From assembly GCA_049300095.1 (NCBI GenBank), contig JBAQYM010000202.1, positions 13,493-77,492 on the forward strand: 64,000 bases of DNA, in the 5' to 3' direction. The first letter of the stretch is position 1, and every line of letters starts with the position of its first letter. The notes under the pieces are model-generated. The model was not told where the DNA came from. It did no database searches and saw nothing but the letters and a program-made list of their open reading frames with translations. Of this stretch, positions 36,501 to 44,906 are shown in pieces. A program made the position numbers and the translations under genes. This DNA is from SbD1 sp049300095 (lineage in GTDB: Bacteria; Desulfobacterota; Syntrophobacteria; Syntrophobacterales; Syntrophobacteraceae).

Positions 36501-36712
36501 TCGCCGATAACCTCGGGCGGCGCGTTCGGGTTGAGCCGCTGTAAGGCAAGGCGCAAACGGGCGGACAGGATGACCTCTGCCTTGGTCTCTCTCCCCAGCG
36601 CGCTTGCGCCGCGGTCGAACTCGTGATAGGCGTTGAACGTCTCCCAGCCCAACTCCGCCAGCAGGGCGGTGGCCGGTTGCTCAACCAGGGTGTCTTCGGT
36701 GTACTTCGACAC
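33563..36712 (-). CDS. hsdR: Type I restriction enzyme, endonuclease/translocase subunit HsdR
   Basis: The start is GTG 36712, behind GGGAGGAAAA. The 1049-residue protein has the N-terminal nuclease motif FIELKAAHR, Walker A HTQGSGKSVSM, the DEAH box VITDEAHRSQY, and later helicase motifs (FTGTPLI, TGFDVPSCSTLYLDKPMRNHTLMQ, QTIARANRV). Together with HsdM and HsdS it cuts unmodified foreign DNA far from the recognition site. It is the last gene of the hsdM-hsdS-small gene-hsdR operon, and an attC-like site follows its stop. Confidence 0.95.
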   Translation of the reverse strand: MSKYTEDTLVEQPATALLAELGWETFNAYHEFDRGASALGRETKAEVILSARLRLALQRLNPNAPPEVIGEAIEELTRDRSRMNPVAANREIYHLLKNGVRVPVSDPEGEGETVEVVRVVDWDDPANNDFLLCSQFWVTGEMHTRRADLVGFVNGLPLVFIELKAAHRRLETAYTGNLRDYRDTVPRLFWPNALIILSNGSQSRVGSMTAGWEHFAEWKKVGSEDEAGRVSLETMLRGVCDPARLLDLVENFTLFQEAPGGLIKLTAMNHQYLGVNNALEALTDIRQREGKLGVFWHTQGSGKSVSMMYFAQKVLRKVPGNWTFVVVTDRQELDGQIYKHFASAGVVTEGHAQAESSKHLRQLLMEDHRYVFTLIHKFRTEKGEEHPVLSERRDIIVITDEAHRSQYDTLALNMRTALPNAAFLAFTGTPLIVGEEKTRQVFGDYVSVYDFRQSVADGATVPLYYENRIPELQLVNENLNEDMERLLEEAELDEAQEKKLEREFAREYHLITRDDRLEAVAEDLVAHFTGRGFQGKAMMICIDKATAVRMYDKVKKHWAVKIAALRAEWAGADDNARGEIEERIARMKETDMAVVVSQGQNEIAEMAEKGLDIRPHRKRMVEEDLETKFKKPDDPFRLVFVCAMWMTGFDVPSCSTLYLDKPMRNHTLMQTIARANRVYPGKVSGLIVDYAGVFRNLERALAIYGAGGGGDKPVEDKAALVAALRQALGETRGLCREQGVNLTDIQTAGGFARVGLLDDAVEALVVPEEIKRRYLDLANTVQRLYKAVLPDPAAREFAAQVTPVQVVADKIRALTPVADISQVMQQVEELLDRSIATEGYIIHEPNAPFGDEKLIDLSNIDFEKLAEKFKTGRRRTMNEKLKATVAQKLMALVRLNRTRIDYLERFQEMIDAYNAGSLNAEEFFQQLTAFARSLNEEEKRGIGEQLDEEELALFDLLTKPRIEMSDADRDKVKSTARELLATLKAGKLVLDWRKRQQARAEVRVTIEKVLDQGLPRAFTPELFEQKTTAVFQHVYDAYYGAGRSVYAAA

Positions 36713-36839
36713 TTTTCCTCCCTCGCAATGAGACGATAAGACTTGACTTTTGCGTTCGGCCAACCGATATTATTTACAGTTCAACCACCATGCGTGGAAG
36801 GAGTTACGAAGCCGTCCTACTGGGCGGCTTCAGCCTTTT

Positions 36840-37004
36840 CTATGGTCTGTTTTTCCAGTACGTCTCGTACTCTTTTCTCAATTTTTGCCTGGTATGCTCT
36901 CTGGTTACCAAAAACGCCGTCCACGGCAGCAAGAAACCCCGACGATCGGCAAGCACCACGACGTAATCTGCCTCTTCCAGCCAGATATTGAAGACCTGGC
37001 TCAT
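36840..37004 (-). CDS. Small protein between hsdS and hsdR
   Basis: The ATG overlaps the hsdS stop (ATGA) and the frame runs 54 residues: MSQVFNIWLEEADYVVVLAD and on to RRGFLLPWTAFLVT, ending YETYWKNRP. It has a short strand-like stretch and a Lys/Arg-rich helical end and no membrane span. I do not recognise a family. Translational coupling to hsdS and its place inside the operon suggest a real gene, perhaps a control or assembly factor. It lies 128 bases ahead of hsdR. Confidence 0.6.
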   Translation of the reverse strand: MSQVFNIWLEEADYVVVLADRRGFLLPWTAFLVTREHTRQKLRKEYETYWKNRP

Positions 37005-38341
37005 GCGCCGGCCTCCTCGGGAACGGCGATGTCCAGTTCCGACACATCCACCTCGCCGGAGATGAGCCGGGGCAGCAGCAGGTCGCGGGTGCGGCGGAGT
37101 GTAAATGCTTGATCGGCGAGGATCGAAGTGGTTAAGAATCCGAGAAAATCTAACATATTCCGTCGTTCCTGCAAGTCCAAGGGGAAGATAAGATGCTCCG
37201 ACTCCAAAAAACGCTGCGACTGGAAGTTGCCAATGCCGTTTGCCGCGACATTTTGATAGAACGCCATCTTTCCTTCATCCCTGAGATGCCGCATATGTAG
37301 GTGAGCCAATGCCGCAAGTGACGGGTCTTTGAAACGATATACCTTACAAAAACTTGCGGCAATTGCAGGATCACGCAGCCGCCCCAGAATGCCATCGGTG
37401 ATGAGCAGTGTCGTACCGACACAGCGGCTCTTGGCATTGACTGAGTTCTCCACCAGCAAATCTCCGACTCGGAGTTGACGCTTTTCCTGACTGGACGGCG
37501 CGATAAAACGCTTGGGTGTTCGGAGCGAGGTTCCGGTTACGACGTCGTTAAAATCAGTACCTCGAATGACAAAAACGGGAGCGTCTTCTTTATCGTCCGG
37601 CTCGTCCAGTCCCCAGTCTCCGCCAAGCCCAGACGCCAGGAGGTCGGCAAAGCGAATGGCTTGCCATCCCTCGGGAATCCTGCCGAGGGGGGAATCGGTG
37701 AAGCGAGCGTGCTGGTGGCCGGGGAAGCGGAACTTGACGAACCACTCGCGGTAGAGGTTCTGCGCCATCTCCTCCAGAATCTTGATACGCCGCAGGTTGT
37801 TCTCGATTAGGTCGTCGTAGGCCGAGAGAATGGCGGCGATTTTGCATTGGGTGGTGAGGGGGGGAAGCAGAATGGGAAAAGCACGCAGATAGGTAACGTT
37901 GGTCTTCGGCACACCACAAGATGTTGACTCAGCAATTATGCGTCGCCTGATGTCTGGGGATGATACATAGTAATAGACATATTCTGGCAAGGCTACATCT
38001 CGGCGCAAGGTGATCTTCATTTGGTTAGAAGATAGGAGAAAACGCTTGTAACGACTGGTTAGAGGGATAAGCCCTGTCTGGCCTATGGTTCCTTTCTTTG
38101 TAAAGACTATATCGCCAGGGTAGCAGTTACTTCGTTTCAATTGATCAGCCGTTTCAGGCGAAACGTATTTATAGTTTCCATCATTGAAACGCAAATCTCC
38201 AAGAGACAGATTGACACCGCGAACAACGGGAATCCCCTCATCGGTATATAATCGGGCGGGTAGGTCTGATCCAAAAGGACCATCAACTAACCCATACTGA
38301 GTTGCGGCAATCTCGCCCAATGTGGCTTTGATGAATGTCAT
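37001..38341 (-). CDS. hsdS: Type I restriction-modification specificity subunit HsdS
   Basis: The 446-residue protein has the two-part HsdS layout: target-recognition domain 1 (about 1-150), a conserved helical spacer (RRIKILEEMAQNLYREWFVKF, near 180), target-recognition domain 2, and a second conserved segment near the C-terminus (TLRRTRDLLLPRLISGEVDVSELDI). It sets the bipartite DNA sequence recognised by the M and R subunits. It overlaps hsdM by four bases upstream and the small gene by four downstream. Confidence 0.93.
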   Translation of the reverse strand: MTFIKATLGEIAATQYGLVDGPFGSDLPARLYTDEGIPVVRGVNLSLGDLRFNDGNYKYVSPETADQLKRSNCYPGDIVFTKKGTIGQTGLIPLTSRYKRFLLSSNQMKITLRRDVALPEYVYYYVSSPDIRRRIIAESTSCGVPKTNVTYLRAFPILLPPLTTQCKIAAILSAYDDLIENNLRRIKILEEMAQNLYREWFVKFRFPGHQHARFTDSPLGRIPEGWQAIRFADLLASGLGGDWGLDEPDDKEDAPVFVIRGTDFNDVVTGTSLRTPKRFIAPSSQEKRQLRVGDLLVENSVNAKSRCVGTTLLITDGILGRLRDPAIAASFCKVYRFKDPSLAALAHLHMRHLRDEGKMAFYQNVAANGIGNFQSQRFLESEHLIFPLDLQERRNMLDFLGFLTTSILADQAFTLRRTRDLLLPRLISGEVDVSELDIAVPEEAGA

Positions 38342-39897
38342 AAAGTTACCCCTTCCAGCAACTTGACCACATTCTCGGCGATCCGCTCTTCGAGTTCCCT
38401 AGCTTCGGCATTCAGGGTTTCGAGTTCTTCGTTCAACTCCTCCAGCCTCTCCTTGAAGTCAAAGTCATCCTCGGCGCGGGCGGCCACGCCCACATAGCGG
38501 CCGGGGTTGAGGCTCCAGCCCTGGGCTTCGATCTCGGAAAGGGTCGCCACCTTGCACAGCCCGGCCACGTCGGCATATTTGGGCTTCTTGCCGAAGTGTT
38601 CGGCCATCAACTCGGCGCTCTCGTGCAGATTTTCGGTTTCCTCGCCCCGGTAGAGCCGGGCGATGTTTGCCAGGAACTCGATCTGCGCCGGGGTCCAGTC
38701 GCGGTGGGCGCGGTCGATCTGGCGGTAGAGATGGCGGGCATCGATGAAAAGCACCCGGTCGGCGCGGGCGGTCTTGCGCTTGCCCTGGTCGAAGAACCAG
38801 AGGGTGCAGGGAAGGGTCACGGTGTAGAAAAAGTTGGAACCGACCGCCACCATCACATCCACGGCGCGGGCTTCGATCAGTTGCTTGCGGATGTCCAGTT
38901 CCGAGCCGCGGGCGTCGGATGCTGAGTTGGCCATGACGAACCCGGCGCGGCCGGTTTCGGAGAGGGCGCTGTAGAATACCTGAATCCAGAGATAGTTGGC
39001 GTTGTCGGTGCGGGGCAGGCCGAGGGGGAAGCGCGGGGCGTCCTTGAGCCGGTCCTTGTCCACCCGGTCCACGTTGAAGGGCGGATTGGCCATGACGAAG
39101 TCGAATTTGCCGGTGGAGCGGTGGAGGTCTTCGTAGTAGGTGTTGCCCTGGCGGATGTCCCCGGCCAGGCCGTGGACGGCCAGGTTCATTTTGCCCAGCC
39201 GGACGGTTTCGGCCACCTTCTCCTGGCCGTAAACGCTCAGCTCGGCGCCGGGGTTCTTAAGGTGTTCGGTCACAAAACGGGCGCTCTGCACGAACATGCC
39301 CCCGGACCCGCAGGCCGGGTCGAAGATGCGGCCGTGAAAGGGTTCGATAATGCCGACGATGAGCTGGACGATGGCGGTGGGGGTGAAAAACTCGCCGCCC
39401 TTCTGGCCCTCGCTCATGGCGAAGTGGCCGAGGAAGTATTCGTAAATCTTCCCGAAAGCGTCCCCCTCGATGTCCATGGGGACGGAGTTCATGGTCTTGA
39501 GCAGTTCCTTGAGCAGGGAATTGTCGAAGCGGTTGTACGTCTTGGGCAGCACATCCGTGAGGTCGGGGTTTTCCGCCTCGATGGCGCGCATGGCGTCGTT
39601 TATGGCCGAGCCGATGTTGGCTCCCTCGGGCATTTGGATCAATGCCGAGAACCGCGCTGTCTCGGGCAGGTAGAGCACGCCCCGCGCCTGATAGTCCGCC
39701 GGGCCGATCTTACGCCGCCCACTGCTTTTGCCCGCCAGTGCCTTCGCCGCCGCCTGGAACTTGTGGTCGGCATAGCGCAAAAAGACCAGCCCCAGCACCG
39801 GCACCGAGTACTCCGAGGACTTCAGCTTGGAATTGGCCCGCAGCTCATCCGCCGCCGCCCACAGGCGGGATTCGATGTTATTGCCGTTATGATTCAT
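38338..39897 (-). CDS. hsdM: Type I restriction-modification methyltransferase subunit HsdM
   Basis: ATG 39897 follows TGGAGA. The 519-residue protein is an N6-adenine methyltransferase: an N-terminal HsdM domain (LWAAADELRANSKLKSSEY, then VLGLVFLRYADHKF), the AdoMet motif FDPACGSGGMF and the catalytic NPPF (FVMANPPFNV), and a C-terminal coiled-coil (LEELNEELETLNAEARELEE) that contacts HsdS. It methylates host DNA and, in the complex, reads hemimethylation. It is the first gene of the restriction operon. Confidence 0.95.
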   Translation of the reverse strand: MNHNGNNIESRLWAAADELRANSKLKSSEYSVPVLGLVFLRYADHKFQAAAKALAGKSSGRRKIGPADYQARGVLYLPETARFSALIQMPEGANIGSAINDAMRAIEAENPDLTDVLPKTYNRFDNSLLKELLKTMNSVPMDIEGDAFGKIYEYFLGHFAMSEGQKGGEFFTPTAIVQLIVGIIEPFHGRIFDPACGSGGMFVQSARFVTEHLKNPGAELSVYGQEKVAETVRLGKMNLAVHGLAGDIRQGNTYYEDLHRSTGKFDFVMANPPFNVDRVDKDRLKDAPRFPLGLPRTDNANYLWIQVFYSALSETGRAGFVMANSASDARGSELDIRKQLIEARAVDVMVAVGSNFFYTVTLPCTLWFFDQGKRKTARADRVLFIDARHLYRQIDRAHRDWTPAQIEFLANIARLYRGEETENLHESAELMAEHFGKKPKYADVAGLCKVATLSEIEAQGWSLNPGRYVGVAARAEDDFDFKERLEELNEELETLNAEARELEERIAENVVKLLEGVTL

Positions 39898-40656
39898 GGA
39901 TTCTCCAGGGGAGGTCTTTTGCGATCCAACAATGGATTTTACAGTCTGTACAAAACGACAAACATAGATGCCCGATGGCCTCAAGGAGTTCGAGGGACCG
40001 TCCACAAGAGAGCATCCCGAATGCGGTCAATCCGATGGCGGATTTCACCGATTACCATGAGGCATGCTCCCTGCCGCATGATCCACGGCGGTACCGCTGC
40101 CTTTCGGCAAAGGCCGCGAAAAACGCCACAAACTTTTGATATAAATTCATAGTCTTGGATTATATCGAATTACTTCTACCGAACCTGCCGGGAAGGGTCA
40201 AGAAGGAAACCGGACAGGAGTAAAAGCGGTCCTTTGAATGGGGACAATCTTGGGGCAGTGACGTTTCTCATTCCACTGAACCGTCTTCCGTTTCGAGGCG
40301 CAAGCTGCACTCGGGGCTTGTCATCAAAGCTCTGCTTTTTGAACGCTCTCCATCGTTCGGATCGCTCCCCAGCGTTGCCCTCCGGGTAGGCAAATTGAGT
40401 ATAATGGCTTTTCGAGTTCAGGGAAGGCGGTTTCTCCAGCCCCTCGATGCCAAAAACCACCTTAATCTTCCTAATTTTGGTCTGGCGAAAAGGGGTCAAC
40501 TTCACTTCCCGTATCATCCTCATTTCTCCCCTTTCTTTAGTGTTTGGATACCGCTGACCACGCAGAGGCTTCTGATCCTCTCAAACCCAACCCTTCACGT
40601 CCGCTCCCCTCCTTTTGAATTTCCACCTCAGGAATCCTCTGTGGTGGTTCGAAAAT
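39898..40656. other. Gap between the phage-like module and hsdM
   Basis: The promoter for hsdM must lie in the left part. A short frame near 40030-40139 (MADFTDYHEACSLP) has no ribosome-binding site. No gene, repeat or RNA is supported. Confidence 0.45.
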
Positions 40657-40911
40657 TTATCCTGATCCATGCACCTGTGCTTTCTTTTTGCCGAAATTTT
40701 GGAAGATCGCGCGCTGCCGCCTATGTTCCCTCGTCTCAGCCGAAATAGCCGGAGATGTGCCCATCCTGTACGGGTGGAGAGGACACGGCTCGGCCCCTTG
40801 ATGTGAAACTCCGGCCGGACATTGCCTGATCCATTCCAAGTCGCCGCACGTGCACTGAATACAAAAAGCCCTGATGGCCTTGATTGGTGTAAGTCGGCCA
40901 CTTGGTCTCAT
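40657..40911 (-). CDS. Small cysteine-rich phage-type protein
   Basis: The ATG overlaps the stop of the nuclease gene (ATGA), with AGGAGGGG upstream. The 84 residues have the pattern PIKAIRAFCIQCTCGD, QCPAGV, and PCPLHPYRMG, which I know from small phage and prophage proteins with a zinc-binding C-x2-C-x-C...C...C arrangement. The tail is Arg/Lys-rich. It probably binds DNA or a protein partner; no activity is assigned. Confidence 0.68.
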   Translation of the reverse strand: MRPSGRLTPIKAIRAFCIQCTCGDLEWIRQCPAGVSHQGAEPCPLHPYRMGTSPAISAETREHRRQRAIFQNFGKKKAQVHGSG

Positions 40912-41414
40912 TTACGCCCCTCCTGCTCAGATTGCCCGCAGCCCCGGCCACCCTGTTCGTTGCATGCCGCCCGATAGCACTTCCCGATCTCCGCCAGGTA
41001 TTTTTCGAGCAGGCTGTATGTCACGTACTCCGCGCCCGCCCTGTTCCCAGCCCATACGAAGGGGACTCGATACCGGACCTGGAAAGTGATGATGCTTTGT
41101 AACACTGCATGGGCTTTCATCTCGGATCGATATTGTCCCCGTCTCACATCGTCAAAGCTGCCCTCCACCACAACGGCGAACAGATCGAAATGCCGCCCCC
41201 TGTGTAGCTCCCGCACGAACCGGTCCCGGTTCGTGCCCTTTAAACAGCCGACCAAATCTTCGAGGCCCTTACGCTCGATTGCCACGCGGTCCTCGAAGCC
41301 CGGCAGACTGTAGTCTCCGGTCGGCAGTGCTGCCCTCTCGATCCGAACGCCGCCATAGCGCTCGTGCTCGAAGCTGTAAAAGGCCTGCTCGCGGCTATCG
41401 ACCAAAATTCGCAT
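40908..41414 (-). CDS. ERCC4-type nuclease
   Basis: The 168-residue protein is a minimal XPF/ERCC4 nuclease domain: VDSREQAF (acidic residue), GDYSLPGF, and the catalytic IERKGLEDLVGC (motif V/I-E-R-K-x3-D), followed by a helical end. Stand-alone ERCC4 nucleases occur in phages and prophages, where they process branched DNA. It lies in the replication module, two bases from the gene before it. Confidence 0.85.
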   Translation of the reverse strand: MRILVDSREQAFYSFEHERYGGVRIERAALPTGDYSLPGFEDRVAIERKGLEDLVGCLKGTNRDRFVRELHRGRHFDLFAVVVEGSFDDVRRGQYRSEMKAHAVLQSIITFQVRYRVPFVWAGNRAGAEYVTYSLLEKYLAEIGKCYRAACNEQGGRGCGQSEQEGRK

Positions 41415-41416
41415 GC

Positions 41417-42040
41417 TTATTCCTCCCGATGCCCTTCAGGTTCCGGCAGGAGGCGGACATTCTTGCTTTCCGGCTGAAACTGGCTCAACCCGCCGGACTC
41501 CAGGAAAGCCCGTACCTTCTCTGGCGTCCCGATTACCTTCGGCGGCATGCTCGGGACTTCACCTTTTCCCTGCCTGTGCTTCCATCTCCAGTCACCGAGT
41601 TCGTAGGTCTGCAGGCTGGTGGTTGCCGTGTAGACTTTCAAAAACTTCTGCAAAAGGAACTGAGCATCCTTTCCCTTGCAACCGCCCGCCATCCTGTCCC
41701 ATCCGCCAAGTGCGTCAACGGTTTGGGTAACTTTTGGATCGACGAAGATAAGACCCTGCCCCGACTGCACTTCCTCCGCCGCACGTTGAACCTCCAACCA
41801 GGCTCCAAGTGCCTGCTGCTCATTTCGCCCCTCGATCTCATCAATGATTTCAGCCGGGGTCGGGATTCTTCTAAAACATTTCCACCGCCGCACCCCCTGG
41901 TGGACAGCATGTTCAACTTCCTCATTCGTGTAGTCGGCGAGCGCGCGCCAATACAGCTCCGCGAGGGCCTTGCTGATATCCTTGTCGTACAGTTCCCCAA
42001 GCGCAGACAGGATACCCTTAAATCTGTTCTCGTCGGTCAT
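41417..42040 (-). CDS. Phage helicase-loader/inhibitor-like protein
   Basis: The 207 residues start with a G39P-like helical domain: LGELYDKDISKALAELYWRALADYTNEEVEHAVHQGVRRWKCFRRIPTPAEII (split here across residues 14-66). This pattern marks phage replicative-helicase loader/inhibitor proteins. The C-terminal half is charged and unassigned. It overlaps the replication-protein gene upstream by four bases, which fits a replisome-loading role. Confidence 0.65.
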   Translation of the reverse strand: MTDENRFKGILSALGELYDKDISKALAELYWRALADYTNEEVEHAVHQGVRRWKCFRRIPTPAEIIDEIEGRNEQQALGAWLEVQRAAEEVQSGQGLIFVDPKVTQTVDALGGWDRMAGGCKGKDAQFLLQKFLKVYTATTSLQTYELGDWRWKHRQGKGEVPSMPPKVIGTPEKVRAFLESGGLSQFQPESKNVRLLPEPEGHREE

Positions 42041-42837
42041 TGTGGCCCTCCCGGTCTCCAGTCCTTAAGATTCTCGATGGTCCTCGCCGTTTTCTCAGAC
42101 ACCAAGCCCACCGAAGATAACGCCGCGGGGGCTTCGTCCTCCCAGCGCCGGCCCTTCAAAAAGCTCGAAGGCAGGGGGATGTACTGCCCTTTTTCCTTGC
42201 GCCACTCATGGCTTGCGGCTCTGGAGGTTACGGCTTGGATTATCGTCTCCGTAAGGGCATCATTGGGGGAAAGCTTGTTCCATGCCTTAAGCGCGGCCAG
42301 CCTGTTCTGTTTTTTCGGGTAGGCTGTGAAGAATCGGCGGAATGTATCGCTTTCGGAGGCGTCTTTCCTCTTTGTCGATGACGCGCGCTTGGCACTGGCA
42401 TTCTCAGCGCGGGCATCCCCCCTCCGGGGGACTATAGGGGGAGAATCAGGAATCGGGTATCCGGAATCAGGAATCAGGAATCCGGAATCAGCCGGGCAAC
42501 TTCTGTTCTCGCCCGGTGCTGGAATGGTGCTCTTCTTCTCCGCGCGATGAGGGTTCTGATGTTTAGTAAAATTGACCACTTGGATGTATGAAATTTCAGA
42601 ATTGCTAACCTTATAGCAGATGAGGAAGCCCTTGCACTCCAGTTGCTGAAGAAGTTCAACAACCTCGCAACTGTCGTATGGAAGCAATTCGGCCTTAATC
42701 CGTTTTGGTCGATACTCTAGCCTGCCCTTACGGTCAGCCATGCACCAGAGGCCAGCGAAGAGTATTCTTGCCAGCGGATCGCACTCGCTCAGGTCTTCAT
42801 TCTTGAAAAACCCCGGTTTGATATTGCGTGCTCGCAT
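42037..42837 (-). CDS. Phage replication initiation-type protein
   Basis: ATG 42837 begins MRARNIKPGFFKNEDLSE, followed by CDPLARILFAGLWCMADRKG and LEYRPKRIKAELLPYD, the N-terminal winged-helix start of phage replication proteins of the O/DnaD type. The 266-residue chain has a low-complexity linker coded by an imperfect GGAATCA repeat (42443-42490), then a Lys-rich C-terminal domain (RRFFTAYPKKQNRLAALKAW) like DnaT/DnaD ends. It probably starts replication of the excised element. Confidence 0.75.
   Translation of the reverse strand: MRARNIKPGFFKNEDLSECDPLARILFAGLWCMADRKGRLEYRPKRIKAELLPYDSCEVVELLQQLECKGFLICYKVSNSEISYIQVVNFTKHQNPHRAEKKSTIPAPGENRSCPADSGFLIPDSGYPIPDSPPIVPRRGDARAENASAKRASSTKRKDASESDTFRRFFTAYPKKQNRLAALKAWNKLSPNDALTETIIQAVTSRAASHEWRKEKGQYIPLPSSFLKGRRWEDEAPAALSSVGLVSEKTARTIENLKDWRPGGPQ
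42443..42490. repeat. Short tandem repeat in the replication gene
   Basis: GGAATCAGGAATC-type units recur about five times and code for a linker reading GFLIPDSGYPIPDS on the minus strand. Such repeats vary in copy number by slippage, and in some phages a repeat array in the replication gene is the origin. That role is only a possibility. Confidence 0.5.
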
Positions 42838-42854
42838 GGTATTAGCCCCCCGGT

Positions 42855-43124
42855 CTACGCCGCCGCTCGTTGCCGGGTCTGCAACCACTCGACTAAGGCC
42901 TCGCGTGTATAGCCGACGCGGTTGCCAAGGTATATCTTGGCCGGCCCTTGCCCTGGTCGGTAGTCGAAATTCTGCATGGTCGCGCGGCGATAGGGAAGCC
43001 CCAGGCGCTCGGCGTAGTGGTCCCAGCGATGCCGCCAGATGATCGGGGGGGCGGCTTCTAAAAGAAATGTCCAGTCGATTATGGGGTTTTGCGGGTGGGT
43101 CTTGCCATGTCCTTGTGTGTGCAT
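42855..43124 (-). CDS. Small helix-turn-helix protein (excisionase/AlpA-like)
   Basis: ATG 43124 follows GGAGGG. The 89-residue protein contains a winged HTH-type segment: HYAERLGLPYRRATMQNFDY, then GPAKIYLGNRVGYTREALVEWL. The ending GYTREAL-WL is typical of AlpA/MerR-like excisionase or phage DNA-binding proteins. It is the first gene of the minus-strand replication module and may control it or direct excision. Confidence 0.68.
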   Translation of the reverse strand: MHTQGHGKTHPQNPIIDWTFLLEAAPPIIWRHRWDHYAERLGLPYRRATMQNFDYRPGQGPAKIYLGNRVGYTREALVEWLQTRQRAAA

Positions 43125-44107
43125 TGAAGCCCTCCATAAGTTATGAGGGCCGCTGGTGGTGAGGAGTGAAATGAAAATAAAAGGCTCCTCAGCCGCAGCG
43201 AACACCTCGCCACAGTGAAGAGCCTAAACAGTGCACCCAATTCCCCCACAAAGGCATCAGGACGACGCCTTTTACCCAGCAGACGCCACTCGCAGATCGG
43301 TGTTGGCGCCAATGACCTGAGCTATTGTCAGGCCGTTTAGCAGGGGCAAGGTACCCACCCTGCTGGGTGGGATCATTCCAGCCCTGGGAACAAGCACACT
43401 TTTATCTCTATCCCGCGATGAATTCTGGATCACCCATCGCAACGTGATAATGCTACCTTCATTAATGACTTAAAATCAAGTATTTTCGTCTAATTCGGGA
43501 CCAACCTATCATAACGTCAAGTGCCTAAAATGCTTACGAATAATGCGCAACCACTTTTCCTAAGGACGTTATTTGGTTTTTAAGGAAAATGGGGGGACTC
43601 CTTAAGGGGGAAAATCTCGCATGGAAAACGGCCCGCTTCAATTTTTAGGGGAGGTAGCTTTTTTTGAAGATGGGGGGTAGGTATACCCTCCTGGATCGGG
43701 TGCACACCTGCACAGCGCCCCTAAATTCGGCTCCTGGTCTCCGTTTACATTGTGATTTGGCGATTGCACACCCCTTGCACGTCCCCGACTTGGCCTTAAC
43801 ACCAGAAAGCGCTTATGGAAAATGAGGATGTCGATGTAGAGGGAGGGGACCCATCTCGCGCCGCGTCCGGCCTCAAAAGGGGATATGGGGGGGCTTTGCC
43901 GGACAAGTGCCGAGGAGGGCTTTCCCCCAGGCCGGGGGGCGTTCGGCACTGGGAATCACCTGCAGGGATCACGGCCAAGGGTATTCATCCTCTCGGTATG
44001 TCCCGCCGGAGGAGCCGGATTGCCAGGGAAGCCTTCCGCCCCGATGGGGCCTTATTGCTTTGGTAAGTCATTCGGATCGGGATTCGAGGTCCGTTGAATT
44101 GAGGGAG
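43125..44107. other. Gene-poor stretch between the replication module and attR
   Basis: Promoter sequences for the replication module should lie at the left end. A short perfect hairpin is at 43354-43371 (CCCACC-CTGCT-GGGTGGG), and AT-rich sequence with TTAAGG repeats lies near 43555-43610, which could be an operator or origin region. An open frame at 43815-44066 has no ribosome-binding site, and I do not call it. Confidence 0.4.
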
Positions 44108-44154
44108 GTGGGACAAACCCCGTTCCTGAAAAAAGCGGGACAGGAGCGGGACAA
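44108..44154. promoter_or_regulatory. Candidate integrase arm-type sites, attR side
   Basis: GCGGGACA occurs at 44135 and 44146, 11 bases apart, and a variant GTGGGACA at 44108, all in the same orientation as the three copies beside attL. In the excised circle they would flank the core on the other side, as the second arm of attP. Confidence 0.58.
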
Positions 44155-44169
44155 GATAGGTTTACAAGC

Positions 44170-44208
44170 AAAATGGGTTACGGTGATCTGCCATAACCCA
44201 TTGCTTTT
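44170..44208 (-). terminator. Island-borne hairpin behind the tRNA-Arg gene
   Basis: AATGGGTTATGG and CCGTAACCCATT form a stem just past the 3' end of the tRNA, on the minus strand, followed by a short T-rich stretch. It replaces the terminator that integration moved 26 kb away. The T-run is short, so termination strength is uncertain. Confidence 0.5.
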
Positions 44209-44212
44209 ACTA

Positions 44213-44286
<74 letters not shown>

Positions 44287-44549
44287 GCCGGCCTCTAAAT
44301 AGTGATGTTTTGCACCCGATGTCAACCCTCTTTCGGGAGGTCCGCGTTTTTGAGCGGCTGTACTGTGCCCCCCGGGATCGGGCGCATGCTTTTTGTTTTG
44401 CGTTTTTTACCAAAAAATAGTTAGTTTGCAGGGTCAAAAAAATCCGTTGGAGTCAGCCCGATAGATACGGGGGCAAAGCGATCGGGAGCAGTTTTTGGAA
44501 AAACAGGGCCGGGAGTGTAGACTTTTACCGGCCAGGGGAGGTCTTTTTT

Positions 44550-44738
44550 ATGAGCCGTTCGACACAATGGCTGAGTCTTGTCGCGGGGATCGTTATTTTT
44601 GGATACGGAATCATGAAGCTCTTCAACGAAGGGGATTGGGTCCTCTTTGTTCTCGGGCTGCTCATCGTTGCTTTCAGCGTTTCAAAAATGGTAAAGACCG
44701 GAATGGGCGGGGGGCCGGGGTCCGACCGGAAAGATTAG
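44550..44738 (+). CDS. Small two-span membrane protein
   Basis: The 62-residue protein begins MSRSTQWLSLVAGIVIFGYG behind AGGGGAGG. It has two hydrophobic helices (about 7-22 and 30-47) and a Gly-rich basic tail. No family is recognised. It lies between the tRNA and lysS. Confidence 0.62.
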   Translation: MSRSTQWLSLVAGIVIFGYGIMKLFNEGDWVLFVLGLLIVAFSVSKMVKTGMGGGPGSDRKD

Positions 44739-44906
44739 GACCGCCCGACGGTATTCCCCGGGTTATCGAATCGGTCAAGGACCCGCAAAGACAGGCAAAA
44801 GGACAACCCCCTTGACGCGGCGAGGCAAATAATCTAACTTTGCTCGCTTTGGCATGCCGCCGTCGCAATATCGCAAATCAGCAGGGAAAAGGCTTTGTCG
44901 CACGCT

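Noticed and set aside
43815..44066. An 83-codon frame near attR
   Set aside because: It has no ribosome-binding site, random-like composition and no motif.
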